A DNA stretch of 64,000 nucleotides from Henricia sp. BOLD:AAB3569 (GCA_037783545.1 JBBELK010000003.1:3224001-3288000); one strand, 5' to 3'; positions 35,653 through 48,089 are shown, counted from the first letter of the stretch. Program-made: numbers and translations. The notes: generated from the letters alone by a model not told the origin.

Positions 35653-36517
35653 AATTTATTTTTGAAGCGAAATACAACCAGTGAAAATTACAAAAGGCAT
35701 CTTTGTGCACACTTTTCGTGGCCTAGAAAAATGGAAGCAATATAATAAATTGAGAAAAGTTAATTATGTTGTTCTGTCATTCACCATTCTGGAGTGGACC
35801 TATTGTTACTCTCTTATTGACAATAACAATAGCTCAAGGTTTTAGAGTGTTTTTGTTTTGCTGCGGATGAGTTCACGAATGAATGAGCATTTTATCTACC
35901 AGCCTAACCAACTGACAGAGTCCAACTTTTGCGTCGAGTGTGTTTCTCCGCTCGTAGTGTAACACGCCAGTTTACATTATTTGCTTGACTTGCCGCAGCT
36001 GTCAAAACCAATGCTTGTTTTTCTTCTTTTTTGTGTTTTCATGGACTTATTAATATTATTGATTTCTGTCTTGGATTGTTTATCTTTTAGGAGCGAGGCA
36101 AGGGTGTATGGAAGATGTGTAATTTATGACTGAAACCTACATTTGAATCGAGATGGTCACAACTACATGTACCAAGTACCTGTACATAAAACCTTTTGTA
36201 CAAGCTTTTGTTTTGGTAGAACATATGTTTTCCATTCTATGTTTAGATTAAAATAATGATAATTACACTAAAACAATGTTTGACACCTCTCCCCACCTCC
36301 TCCCAAAATGTTTATCTCTTTAAAGTCATTAATTGTTTTGTTTCATCAAATTGTCTAGCTTCAACAATGATTTATATTTATGCCCTACCAAGATACACCC
36401 GTCTTAAATAACAATGAATAAGTGATTAGATTTTTAAGGATTATAACCCAGGGACCGCCGAGGGGAATTAATTCAATACAAATGTGGACAAATGTCCATG
36501 ATCGAGTTAGGGAAATC
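35653..36517. other. Non-coding intergenic DNA
   Basis: Nothing recognised besides TACATGTA at 36164-36171. Confidence 0.4.
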
Positions 36518-36690
36518 TGGATGCAGTGAAAAGCAACTAGGCTCCACCAGGATTTGAACCGCGGACCTTCTGCTTAACGTGCAGAATTGAGCTATGAAGC
36601 CAACTGGTGGTCTCGAATCACGGTAGTGAAGTTGTTCCTCACTGATTGGGATTGGCTATCACGTGAGCTTAGCAAGCCCTACAATGAGAT
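36518..36690 (-). mobile_element. Interspersed repeat with tRNA-like core, copy 2
   Basis: Reverse-complement relative of 6690-6890. Its core folds better: a TTCTGC/GCAGAA stem closes a 7-base ACGTTAA loop, which places GTT (Asn-like) at the anticodon. The canonical T at position 33 is C and the D-arm is missing, so it is a repeat and not a functional tRNA. Confidence 0.65.
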
Positions 36691-37301
36691 AACCACCCCT
36701 CTCAGAGATCATTTAAGATACGCCCCAAACTCCTACCCGGCATGCCCCAATTATTAACTTTATAATTTCCTCTCAAATAGACTACACTGCACAAATGTAC
36801 GACACTAACTCTGTTCTGCGTGTAGAGCAATCTCTTCCAATATACGTGACTCAACGATTGGTGGCGCACTGACAAACAACGGTTCCACGCATCATGCACA
36901 ATTAATATACATGCCCAGGTGCTTGAACGTGCTATGTGTACTCATACCCTTTTGTTTTTATGCACACATGCATATTCACTGCTTCAGACAACTTCATTCC
37001 ATGTATGCCAGGATCTGTTTATGCTATGCATATAATTTACATACAGCATTAATAAATTTTGTGAATTGGATGGTACGAGAATGAACGGTACGTGTCGTGA
37101 TAGAGTGAGTGGCGATGTGTGGTGGCGCAATGTGAATGGTATGTGATGGTTATGGCTATTATCTCATGCATATATATTACTGTCAAATCTAACACTGTTA
37201 AATGCAATAAGCACAGACCTTTTTTTCGAGGTTCAGATGAATTTTACAATTTATTTCTTTAAATGTTGGAGATTTTAGAAGGACCCTCGTTGCAGGCAAT
37301 A
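36691..37301. other. Non-coding intergenic DNA
   Basis: No gene recognised. Confidence 0.4.
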
Positions 37302-37598
37302 TGTGACCCGCTCCAGATAGGAAAAAGGCAGAATGAGTCGCGCAGGCTAGGTCGAGTTTTCGCGACCATCAGAAGAAATCTGTGGTAGATCCACGCTTAT
37401 TAAAATACATGTACAAAAACACAATGGAAATTCCAGGCGAAACACGGACATTCCAGGCGGTATCTGGGCACCGCCAGGAATTTCCATTGTGTTTTTGTAT
37501 TTTAATGAGCATAGCTGTGCCGCAGATTTCTTCTTATGGTCACAAAAACTTGACCTAGCCTGCGCAACTTATGCTACCTTTTTTCAGAGCGGGTCACA
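37302..37598. mobile_element. 297-bp fold-back MITE with TGTGACCCGCTC ends
   Basis: TGTGACCCGCTC opens the element and its inverse closes it, with TA on both outer sides (37300-37301 and 37599-37600). Inverted similarity continues through CAGGCTAGGTC, AGAAGAAATCTG, TTAAAATACA and ACACAATGGAAATTCC to the centre, with indels. No coding potential. Confidence 0.88.
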
Positions 37599-39126
37599 TA
37601 TTTGTAAACTATAGTTTGACCGTTTCCGATGAATGATGGTTAGTCAGGTCTAACTGACTATTTGGAAACACCGTCCACTGTATAATCACCCTTGTCACTG
37701 GTACCTGTGCTACCACTGTTTCAGCCCACTGATCAAGGAAGAGTCTATGCAGTAAAACGTCTTGCCCATGGACACAAGAGTTAAACCCATCCAGGCCAAG
37801 GAATTTACAGGGTTAGGGATCACAGTTGTTTAATCACTTTCACAAGGATATTTTTTTAAGTTTTGTTTTGTAAAGTGTAAAAATGACAACTCATTATTCT
37901 CTTCATGAGCTATTTTAAAGGTGTGGTATCAAAATAAAGAGCTAGCTACATGTGTATCTGAACCATGATGAAGAGAGATTGTGAAGATTAATTTAGAAAC
38001 CATAAATTTTCTAGTTTAAAAAAAAAGTATTTGCTTCTTTAAAAATTATGAAAACAAACTGACGAGTCCTTGACAATTCAGGTGTGAAAAGTGAAAAGAA
38101 ACACACAAATTTTGTCATGAAATTGCTCAGAATCGGTTGTGACATCCGAGCAAACCTACTCACCTGTGAAAACACCTGGCAATCTCCTAAACTGCATTCC
38201 TCTTCAGTGACTCACAAATTGCAATAGCGCCCTCTGCTGGTGTAATCGAGCCAGGAGCCACAGCGTGTACCTAGTAGACGGTAAGACAATAGAGCTTCAA
38301 TTATCTCATGCATTATGACGGTATGCAGGGAATTACGGCAATATGGGGATAAGTCAATGCAAATTCACCACATAGTATTGAGTAAATTGGGTTTTTTTCT
38401 CTCTTTATTTCTGAGATAAATATTCTTTTGAAATACAACTATTCGTGGGGGAAATTATGTAATATTTTGGTTATTTGATATGACTTTGGATAGGTTAATT
38501 AAAGCCTTCACACCCCTTTTCTCAGGAAAAATGTGGTACAGTCCATCCAGGGCTGTAATAAGGAATAGGACTGGAGAATGTTGTTGGTGTACGCAGCGGT
38601 TACAACGATAGTCGTCATTGCACCTTGATGCACGGACTATAACGGAACGGAACTGCAACAACGCACCACAGTGTACGGGTTGGAGTTACTCTATGTAGGA
38701 GGCTCAATGCACGTTGTGCTTGACAAGAACCTACGATATGCTTACAGATGGAATATTATGCGAATGGGAGGAAGACTGTTCAAAAGCAGGATTGAGATGG
38801 CAATGCAGAATTAGGGGACGGTGTAATGAGATGATAACACGAGTAACAGCTTTAGCGTCAGCCTGTACATGCAGCTATAGGCATTTTGCATGGCAGCCAT
38901 GTTGGGGGCCAATCACAATGTCACTGTTCGTCGTGCATGAGTAGGTGCTTTGTGGATTGTCACAAGACACTCTGTCCCCTATTAACATGACTGGCAGTTC
39001 AAGGAGTCTATTGTTCTGACTGACCAGACAGTTCTTTTAAAATCAATGATGTTGGAGTACGAATGTATTGGATAGGCTGTATACTGAGTGCTTAACTACA
39101 AGTTACTACAATAAAAACTCAAGAAG
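37599..39126. other. Non-coding intergenic DNA
   Basis: No gene. An ATGCAAAT octamer is at 38357-38364. The stretch 38540-38940 is somewhat GC-richer. Confidence 0.4.
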
Positions 39127-39182
39127 CCTGGGTGGGAATTGAACTCGCAACCTCCTGCATTTTAAACAGTCAATCAATGCTG
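39127..39182 (-). repeat. tRNA-like SINE fragment, family E
   Basis: On the minus strand the sequence is ATGCAGGAGGTTGCGAGTTC followed by AATTCCCACC, a box-B-like T-arm. A related fragment lies at 63228-63290. A further box-B-like GAGTTCAAGTCTC lies near 39232 on the plus strand. Confidence 0.5.
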
Positions 39183-39501
39183 GAACCTGCATCCGAGAAA
39201 CAAATTTCGTTATTCAGAATGTTGGGGGTCGTGAGTTCAAGTCTCATCCGATCGTAGTGTCTTACAAAAGCACTGAGTATACACTGCTAATTTAGGCTTT
39301 GTTGGGGAAAGGCGAGCTTCATGTAGATCCATTTTAGACAGATCTTTGAAGAAGACGTGGCTTGCCTGCAGACTGTTTTAATTTTATTAAGTGTTTTTTT
39401 TCTTTTTCTGATGTAGTAAGTACTATTATCTAGTACATCACATCAGAGGTCTCTGGTTCAAATGCACATGTGGGCCATCTGATGTTCTCTCACCCCATAT
39501 A

Positions 39502-39545
39502 GGCCAAATTGTTTGGGTCGTTCACTGGCAACATTCAGGTGAATT
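39502..39545 (+). repeat. SINE family A head fragment
   Basis: TTGTTTGGGTCGTTCACTGG and then CAACATTCAGGTGAA match the box-A side of the family A SINEs at 13170 and 23090. The body is missing. Confidence 0.55.
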
Positions 39546-41095
39546 CCCATTGCCACTTTTAGAAATCAATGATTTCATAACTTCAAAAGGTTAAATAAAA
39601 GTAAGGTCCACATAATATCTGCACTAGTTTCCATGACCCCGACTCAGAAATTAACCAAATATTATCACACAATGGAACCATAACTTACATTTCTGCTAAA
39701 GCATCACTTCCACTATTGTATCCCATATTACATTTTATAGTCATTTTCACATTCAAAACGTGGCAAAACCAAAACTGAAAGCTAAACAAACATCTGGCAA
39801 AAACAACAACCCTCTGGTCTGACTATCTCTTGGCACAATGGGTACACACACATGTATCCTTTTACGTTTTATGCAGTCTATGTGAATTTTCTTTTTTTCA
39901 AGTAAAATTTAAAAAAACGTATTTGCTGTGATCGAGTTTGAGATTTAGAACTTCCTCATGAAAGGAATAAAACTTACAAATATTTCACTATTTTGGATGT
40001 TTAATGACTGCCCCGCAAAACTCAATTTGGTCAACTTGACAAGAGGGTAATTCCCAAAATTAGGGGTCCAAAATGTTTGGTGTCCCAGTTACGTACGACA
40101 CTCTCTGCTTCAAAAATCACCACTCATGATCACAAATTCTCAGTAATGGACTATGGCCTGTGATTATAGGGGGCAGCATCATTTTCTTCAATAATTTTGT
40201 TTTCCGATTCCTGAAAAATATTCAAAACAAAAGACCATAAAGGCTTATAATTTGTTCCATGGTATTGGATAGGAGTTTGGTGTCCCGGGTTACCTACGCC
40301 AATGAAAATTGGCTGTAAAATGAGTTTGCATTAACCTTGGTGCCATATCTACACACAAACATTAAATTTGAGTGGCATTTGTTCAAATAAAAATAATTAT
40401 TTTCTACTGGAAAACCACTTTCAATCATTAAAAACACTTGAAAATCTTAAAAAGCATGTCACACTTTTGGACCCCTAATTTTGAGAATTACTCGAGTCCT
40501 ATTGAACACGGCATTACAAAAACATTACGAGATGAATCGGTAGATATGAGAAATAATGGAACAGCCAAGGTTATCTTTTATCAAATCATCAGTCTGTTAC
40601 TGTGCCGGCCGAAATGAGAAACAGAAATAATCAATACATTCATTAAACACTGCTAGCCTGCCTGTGAGGAAGGTGTGCTTGTAGGATGGTCGCAGAATAG
40701 TCATGCAACTGAAATAATGAAGTGTATAACAGCTTCTTATTGTTGGTGAAATGCATGCCAGCAGACTCCAAAAGGTTTTGGATTGCAGAGTAATTATTTT
40801 TTTATGTTTTTTAAATTTGACAAAAACTGACCTTAGGATGCTGGTGGTGATCTTGGCAAAACATGACGAAAGTGATCAGTTTAATCAATGGAGTAGGAAA
40901 ACTCAATGTGCCTTGTGTCACAGATCTGCAAAAAAAAAAGAGAATTTGTGCCATAATTATATAATCATGGTGTGTGAACATGCAGCAAGACTAAAGGCCC
41001 AATGTGTCATTTGCAGACCTGCTTTCAATTTCTGAGGAGTCACAGTACCGGTAAACTCATCCCAAGAAATTTAATTTCCACAAAACCAGTACAAC
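39546..41095. other. Non-coding intergenic DNA
   Basis: The phrase AATTAGGGGTCCAAAA (about 40059) recurs in inverse form as TTGGACCCCTAATTTTG (about 40468), and GTAATTCCCAAAATTAG pairs with AATTTTGAGAATTAC, giving a probable long inverted repeat at about 40046-40493. No gene. Confidence 0.45.
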
Positions 41096-41322
41096 CAGTG
41101 AGGAGCGTAAGACAAAAATTCTTGATATCAGGTACGGGGGCAGATTGTACCATTTTAGACTTATTTCAAGTCTGAGATCGCGCATACTTCGCAAATTTAT
41201 GATAAGTATGCCTTTAAATACATAATTGGTGATACGCAATATCAGACTTGAAATAAGTCTAAAATGGCACAACCCGCACCCCCGTACCTGATGTCAAGAA
41301 TTTGTTTTTATGCTGCTCCCTG
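41096..41322. mobile_element. hAT-like MITE with 7-bp duplication
   Basis: Starts CAGTGAGGAGCG and ends with the near-inverse GCTGCTCCCTG. Long subterminal inverted arms follow (ATTCTTGATATCAGGTACGG and CATTTTAGACTTATTTCAAG). GTACAAC occurs on both sides (41089-41095 and 41323-41329). CAG-type ends and a 7-8-bp duplication fit the hAT superfamily. Confidence 0.85.
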
Positions 41323-41329
41323 GTACAAC

Positions 41330-42295
41330 TGTGAACATTCAGGTGTATGTGTTTGCAATGTACCCATGATGTACTGTCAAAGTGTGAATTGTACTACATG
41401 TACTTGAAACCAAGGAGTGACACAACAACTAGCAGAACGACACCATTAACTTAGTTAATTACAACAAATCACGGACATCATTCCAGACGATTTCAAACCA
41501 TAAAAAGCATTTCCCGTCTTCTCTGTGGTCTAACCCGAGTCCGTGCCCCAACGGCAGAAAAATGATACCTTGCCTTATTCCTTATTCACCCATTTCCCCC
41601 AAAGGCAAATTTAATTACGTTCATTTATCAAGAAGAACGTCAAATCTCCGCCATTAGGCCTCAGCTGCCGGCTGTGGGACCCAGCGAGTGTCGGGAACAC
41701 TTGGCCGAGACTTTAGGGCTCTCGCTCTGTCAACAAATTTCTGTCCAAAGATCAAATCAAATTTCCTACTAAAAGGTGTCCTTCGGAGTTTTACAAGTGA
41801 TTGCATCCAACGGAATAATAAAGACGGACTTCACTGAATTCTTTTCTTAATATTTTACATTGAATGACTGATGAAGCTGAATGCTATGGTTTATACCGCC
41901 CCCCCCCCCCCCCTTCTCTCTCTCCGCCTCCCAAAGGGAATTGAATGCACAATAGCTACTGCCATCTGATAAATCACAAGCAATATTCTGTGAATGTAAT
42001 TAGATCTGGTAGAGTACTTTAGCGCTAGGTTCCTCTGCAGAATATTCTCCTCCTGTAATTGGAGTCAGATTTTGATCACAGTCAGTTTCCTTTTGACTAT
42101 ACGTGTAATTCATTACAAACTGACTGAAACTCACTGGAAATTTACTGATGAATCCATACCAGTACATATTATTGGCAGTTGTCTGTTGAACACATGTTCA
42201 TAAACTGCCCAGTGAAATAGTGCAACACTTTACTTTTTAAAATGACTAACGGCTGCTCTAAATGGTCTATTCACAAGTTACATTGCAAAATTTGC
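41330..42295. promoter_or_regulatory. Intergenic DNA containing a candidate cis-regulatory block
   Basis: About 41520-41870 is repeat-poor with TTTAATTACGTTC, CGCCATTAGGCC, CAGCTG and CCAAAGATCAAATC (TCF-like). A C-run lies at 41899-41913. The remainder is ordinary AT-rich sequence. No gene. Confidence 0.25.
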
Positions 42296-42436
42296 TTAAA
42301 GGTACAGGCTCGTCAAGAATGCGCAAGCGCCAAATTTGTGCCACGAAATACACGGCTCCAGGTATTTGCTATGGAGCTGCGTATTTTGTGGCACAAGTTT
42401 GGCGCGCGCGCATTGCTGACCAGCCTGTGTCTTTAA
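42296..42436. mobile_element. TTAA-flanked hairpin MITE (family M3), copy B
   Basis: TTAA at 42296-42299 and 42433-42436. The arms run from AGGTACAGGCTCGTCAAG to GCTGACCAGCCTGTGTCT. The centre, GGTATTTGCTATGGAGCTGC, folds against CACGGCTCCAGG. Confidence 0.88.
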
Positions 42437-42751
42437 GTGAAATATAGTTTTATAATATGGTACCACATGTGGTGTTTTGCAAAAAGTAAACGTGTACATG
42501 GCTGCAGAATTAATTCCTTAAGGCTTTCTACAATGCGACAATTTATTTACTGCATGCATCGCAGTTTGTAGTATAGGCCTACTAATGTTGATTTTGAATT
42601 CACTCGCCAAAATTGTGACAAATTCAGTTTTAAATATAAATAATTGTTATTAAATTGAATATTTGATTAGACTATTCGAACAGTAGCCCTATATACCGGT
42701 AAGACTAAGGGCACAATGAATTACAATGCCTGCATGGTAATGTATGACAGC

Positions 42752-43079
42752 CAGACAAAAATGCTTAGCGTAAGCGCATGCTCACTTTCTACCTTGCGCG
42801 TCAAAGCTTTTTTTTTTTTAACCAATGCACATAGTCACGCACCGTCTTGTCAAGCTGCAGGTTGACAGCTCGAACTATACGACGACATCAATGTTGCCGT
42901 CTTTTCCCGGTACTTTTAGCTACAATGCCACTGGATTTTCGGCAGTAAATACTGTTGGCTTCATATCAACTTGACTTTATTGCTTGGAATCCACTTACAA
43001 AAACAAAAAGAAGTGAAAAAAAAAAACCGCATCACCGCATCATTTTGGGAAACCTCAACTAAACATTTTTTTTTTGGCC
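42752..43079 (+). mobile_element. Family M4 repeat, copy 2 (with internal insertion)
   Basis: Shares CTTAGCG, TCACTTTCTACCTTGCGCG and TTATTGCTTGGAATCCACTT with copy 1, and CCGCATCACCGCATCATTTTG plus CTAAACATTTTTTTTTGGCC with copy 3. About 130 bp at about 42822-42953 is absent from the others. Confidence 0.75.
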
Positions 43080-43299
43080 GTAAACCACTCACTCTCCATT
43101 TCCAAATTTATTGCTTCGCTAGAGCAATATGTGAACAAGTTAAATGCCCCGGCAAGTTCTAAAAAATGTACCTGATGCACTGGCTCAGTAATGGCAATAT
43201 TATTGATAGTTATCATGTCAAGCGCTGGAGATACTCCATTATATGATTGCTTGCAACTATACGGAGAGAGAGAGAGACATAAATGACACTGTGTGTGCA

Positions 43300-44330
43300 T
43301 GCATGGACGATTCTAGTTGCCGCTTTGCCCCACAGCCAATCAAACATTGCCGGCACGATCTTCGCCTCATAATCAAGGACTTTTCCTCCGCGTCGATAAT
43401 CCGTTTAGGAAATTGAACTGCAGTCCTGCACTCATCCCCGCAGTCACAATTATTACCCCGACGCTCAGGCTCTCGGTCCCCCACGATGCGGGGACAAAAG
43501 CAAGTAATTACTCAACTCTCTCCGCTATTAATCATTATTGAACGGCACTGGAGTTCTCGGCATACAATGGTTACCGCGGCAACCCCAAATGATAGAAAAA
43601 TCCCACCTCCCGAAAGAAATTGAGGTCTCAAGGAAAAAAGTTGCATAGCTGTGTCTACATGTGCAATCGTGTCAGTCGTTGAAAACGGAGGAGAAAATTG
43701 CCAGCGCTTCTGCCCGCCTGTCGTTTATTGATTGGTGTTTTTTGGCGTTCATAATTTCTTGCAGAACAAGGAGTGCATGGGGATATGATGTTTTGACAGG
43801 GAAAAGCAGCGAGGGGGAAATGGTCCCCAACCGTACTCGAGACTCGCATATCAAAGGTTGCTTGCTTGTGTATCGGCACTGTGTGATCAGCTGAATCTGG
43901 GCAGGGTATTATACTTTACACAGATCACGAGAGTGGGAACCGAGAAGGGGGTTGGGGGGAGGGGGGACATATCGAAGCAACTAGGAAGAGGGACCCCTTC
44001 ATCCATCGCATCGCAGAGCAAAGCCTATTAGCACGGAGCACCGGCAAACAGTGGGCAAAATGGCAAAATTGGTCCCAAGAAGTGCCAGCAGCGTTTCATT
44101 TCCGCGGACAATTAATGCAGGGACATGCACGGCGTGGCCCAATAGGGCTGTTTCTGCAAGCAACTCTATACGAGCTTACCAATCCCGGATCCAAGAAGAA
44201 GAAGAAAAAAAATCAATTTAGTTATGAAAGACCCAGGCACTGCTGTCAAGCGAGTGGTATTGCCTTACAACAAGTGGAAGACAGTAATTACAATCTCTTC
44301 CGTCCCAAACCCTGAGTTAGTTAGACACCC
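43300..44330. promoter_or_regulatory. Candidate cis-regulatory block(s)
   Basis: The longest repeat-free, CpG-richer interval of the window. It includes CGATAATCCG (Otx-like), AAGTAATTACTC, CTATTAATCATTATTG, GTTTATTGATTGG, GTGTGATCAGCTG and GGACAATTAATGC. Overlapping short open frames on both strands have no domains. Confidence 0.3.
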
Positions 44331-44723
44331 GGACACAGAGTGGAGTGTTCAGGGGATATTTTGTTAGGATAAAACGGCCAATGTACTAAAGAGCTTCAGT
44401 AATTGCAAATGTGGCTCCCAGTCGGTTGGGTCATCAAACTGATGTCATTAATTTGTGGAAGGGAAACACAAATTAAAGTGACTTAATTTGATGTTATTTA
44501 GATGTTGTGTTCTAACAACGGCAACTTGGCAAATAGGAGTCATTACGTTTACATATGTGACTGTGATTTGAAACTAACGGATAATTCTGTTCCCCTTGGA
44601 CACAATTAGTTATTCTTCAACAAAGTAAAAGTGGTTTTACCAAAACCTTCAAATGAAAACACATCTTAAGACTGACTCTCAAGAAAGGGTTGAAATGCAC
44701 ATTAGCCAGATTATTTGCTTTAG

Positions 44724-45052
44724 GCAAACAAAAAAAGAACTATGTTTAGCCTAAGTTGAAGTCTCTCAAAATGACGCGGTGATGCGGCTTTTTTTACCAC
44801 TTTTTTTTTAGGGGGAATTCCAAGTGGATTCCAAGCAATAAAATTAAGTTGACATTAAGCCAACAGGCATGTTTTTTATCGAAACACTAAAAAAAAAATT
44901 AAACAAAAAGATTTCAAGCGCATTGTTGAAAGTGACATGAATGCTAATGATATAGTTTTGGTGGTTTTTTTTTGTGTTTTTCAAGAAAAAAAGAATTTGC
45001 CACGCAGGGTTGAAAGTGACGCGCGCTCTAATGCTAAACAAGTTTTTTGGCC
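44724..45052 (-). mobile_element. Family M4 repeat, copy 3 (most complete)
   Basis: On the minus strand it begins GGCCAAAAAACTTGTTTAGC and ends GCTAAACATAGTTCTTTTTT, which gives inverted termini. TTAG lies on both outer sides and may be a target duplication. It has two copies of the GTCACTTTCAAC segment. Related to 35472, 42752 and 52356. Confidence 0.8.
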
Positions 45053-46884
45053 TTAGTTTGATACAAGAGAGAAAGCATCCTCAGAAGTTGAACTGAAAAC
45101 TTTTCAGACACCAACATTTTAAAAAGTTGACTCCAACACATGCAGTAAGCTCACATGTAAGGGTGCAAGAGGGCCCTGGCTTAGCCAAGCCATTTTTATT
45201 AATTTTCAGTAATGGAACATCATTAGAGCAGCCACCAAATGGCCTCGAGCTTCTTAAAAATAATCTTGCTCTCGGTTCTACTGGTGTGTTCAAAGACATC
45301 CAAATTGCCAATTACACACAGCACCGGCATGAATATTCAATGCAATTTTCTCCACAATAATATCTTGTCTATTTCCCAGCCCCGGAGGTCCTCAGGGAAC
45401 AAAGAAATGCTTCAAGGGATTCAGAAAAGCAGACAATCTTCGGCACTCAGCCACCACAAGAAAAAATATATCTACTCCAACGAAAATTACATCTTGGTAG
45501 AGCGCGGAGTCATTAATCCGTGAAAAGAAAAAAAATCAGGTATTATTTCATCAACTGTTAGGAAGCCCCACAGCTATTTATCACTAATTACATTTGCTTT
45601 GTGTCTGCCATCTCGGTTTAGAGACGTCGGCAAATACGAAATGACAAGGGCTGGTAGTGGGGAAAAATGCAATTTTCGAGAGATGGAGTGGGGGATCTTT
45701 GACCGTGCATATCTTAGGCCGTTTTGGAGAAGGATGCCTGAAGCAGTCGTGACAAAGTTCATGTTATGACACTCTGTGTTAAAAGAGGAGTAATCTTAAA
45801 TTGGGTGAAGTTCATGTTTCTTCATATATTGATAGCTTTCGACCGCGTGCAACATCCGGGAATGTTTGGGTGACAGTGTACACACGCGCGCCAATAGACG
45901 CACATGAACATGCATAAAAAATTACCCACCAGCGTATTTTCATTCGAAAATGCCGCACGTGCGCATTGCGATTCGTTTAAATGATTGAGCATGTACTCGG
46001 CTTTTAAAAAAAGAGAGTGTTTAAAACTACTTGATCACGATTTAGCCTAAAGAAATACAGTTTTATCTTTATTCAATATTAACAGCCGTGGTGCAACAAC
46101 ATAAAGCAAGGTTAAGCAACAGAGGTAAATGCAACTAATGCGCTTTTCTTGCTCTTTTTGCTGGTTAGCACTCGGGCCACGTGGGTCATGATTGTCAAAT
46201 GACACCCAAAATGGTGGAAGGCGTGACGTCACCGTAAAGCTATTAATATGCACTTGTCCTGAAAAATTAGTTTCTCTGTACATGTACTTTATGAAAGGCA
46301 ATTTACACGCATGACAAACCAATAAAATTGACCAAGTAAATTTTAAAATCACTGCCATTATCTTCATCTTCCAACTTTTTTGTCTAAATCACCATCATTA
46401 TTTGTAATTCTCCATTTATCCTACAACTAATCCTCTTGAACTAATAATATCCATTCCCACATTGCTTGACACAATATCTTCCACAGAGAATTCCACTGCG
46501 GTAGACATACATTTTTATTTTTTTGTAATTTATTATAGCGGCCTCACATTTGACCCTAGCGGATTCTTTGTCAAAAGCAAAATGACAAATTATTTTTACT
46601 TTTAAGATGGTCTGCGTATCCTTGATAATAACTGGTACAATTTGATGATTGACCAATGCCCAAATAATCTTCTCTTCTCTCATGAAGAAATTAATCAAAA
46701 AGCTCTCCATCTAAACATGATATCTAGCCAGTTTCCCTCCTTTCAAAAACTTGAATAATGAAGATGGACCAGGAGAGCTGGCCTCGCAAGTCACAACCTA
46801 TAGCTGGACAGACTTAGAACACAGAAGCATAATAATTAAAATAGCCTTCGGTTGGACAGGGGCCAAACTGCAGTCTTAAGACCC
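45053..46884. other. Non-coding intergenic DNA
   Basis: No gene recognised. About 45590-45770 and 45840-45970 are somewhat GC-richer. Confidence 0.4.
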
Positions 46885-47465
46885 TTAAAGGGCCTGTGAC
46901 GTCCTAAACAACTTTGTGCCTAAGCTTTGCTTCATAATGACGGATTACTTGTTCTGCAAGACATACTATTGTTCGTTTGGATGTAAAATCAATAAAAGGT
47001 GGCATTTTTCAACTTTGAAGATTTCATTGCAATAAATCACAGACAGAGGGCGCTGTTTTGAGTGCATCACATAAGGAAGACAGAAGGGAAAAGTTAAGAA
47101 AAAACATAAGACTTCAAGTTGGACTTGTGGCAAATTGCTGCAGTTTCTACCCCCAGTTTTGTCATGGCTTACAGCAGGCAACATGTAAAACAAACTCAAA
47201 CAGCCATGGATTACAAAAGTTTCAGGAAAATTGAGAAAAAAGTGGAATCTTTTGTGCACAGGTCAATGTGATTTTCCTGTGTTTGCCTCTTGTGACGTCG
47301 TGACCTTGGTCATGAATATGCATATTTTCATTAGCATAAAAACTAAAAACCTTTGTTTTAACCCCCAAAGCAAGCTCCAAATAGGATTTTTATTACTTTA
47401 ACTGAGTAAAGTGGTTTTAAAGCATATATTTCATTGATAAAAATCCTAAATAAGGGGCCCTTTAA
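46885..47465. mobile_element. Possible TTAA-flanked element, 581 bp
   Basis: TTAAAGGGCC opens it, and its reverse complement GGCCCTTTAA closes it (10 bp). GACGTC words lie within. Arms beyond the termini are weakly matched (CCTAAA and TTTAGG), so this is a tentative piggyBac-like non-autonomous element. Confidence 0.5.
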
Positions 47466-47865
47466 TGAGATTCGGTCAGATTATCCAGGCTCAAGTTGGT
47501 AGACAGCTTCATATTGCTGAAATTACCACCGCAAAGCCAATTTCTACAGGCCCAGGGTCTGAGAGCCTTAAGTCCTGGGCATTTTGCACAAGGTGTCTGG
47601 CATTATTCTGTTTGTCCAGCGGATTAAGTTTTGATTCAGCTGCCTGTCCTAAGGGTTGATTTCTCAACGATTGCAAAGTACTAAAATGCACTTAGTACTG
47701 ACAATCTTTGCTCAACGAATATTAAGAGTTTCTGTAATTGTCAAAATGAGGGACGCATTTCTCTTATGAGAACTTTGACAACACTGAATCCGACCTGTTC
47801 GGCCTCGTTACAAGATAAAATGTTAAGGGGTAGGGCCTAAATATTAGTTCTGTTTTGGTCCTCTT

Positions 47866-47936
47866 TGGAATCGAACATGAGACCCTTATTGGCCAGATAC
47901 CGGTACTCTACCAGTTGGGCTACGAAGGTACCAGAT
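47866..47936 (-). repeat. tRNA-like fragment, family F
   Basis: On the minus strand, TAGCCCAACTGGTAGAG (box A) and TGTTCGATTCC (box B) are spaced as in a tRNA. The outer ends do not pair, so it is a tRNA-derived repeat or pseudogene. Confidence 0.55.
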
Positions 47937-48003
47937 CCAGTATAACTAAACCTGATTTTAACAAATGGTTAGGTACCTTGGTTTGCTGAAAATTAGGAAC
48001 TAT

Positions 48004-48089
48004 TTAAAGGCACAGGCTCGTCAGCAATGCGCACGCGCCAAATTTGTGCTACGAAATACGCAGCTCCATAGCAAAGTCTCTGCCTTTAA
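48004..48089. mobile_element. TTAA-flanked hairpin MITE (family M3), copy C, internally deleted
   Basis: TTAA at 48004-48007 and 48086-48089. The left arm is intact (AGGCACAGGCTCGTCAGC), but most of the right arm is missing and only TCTCTGCCT remains before the TTAA. Confidence 0.82.
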
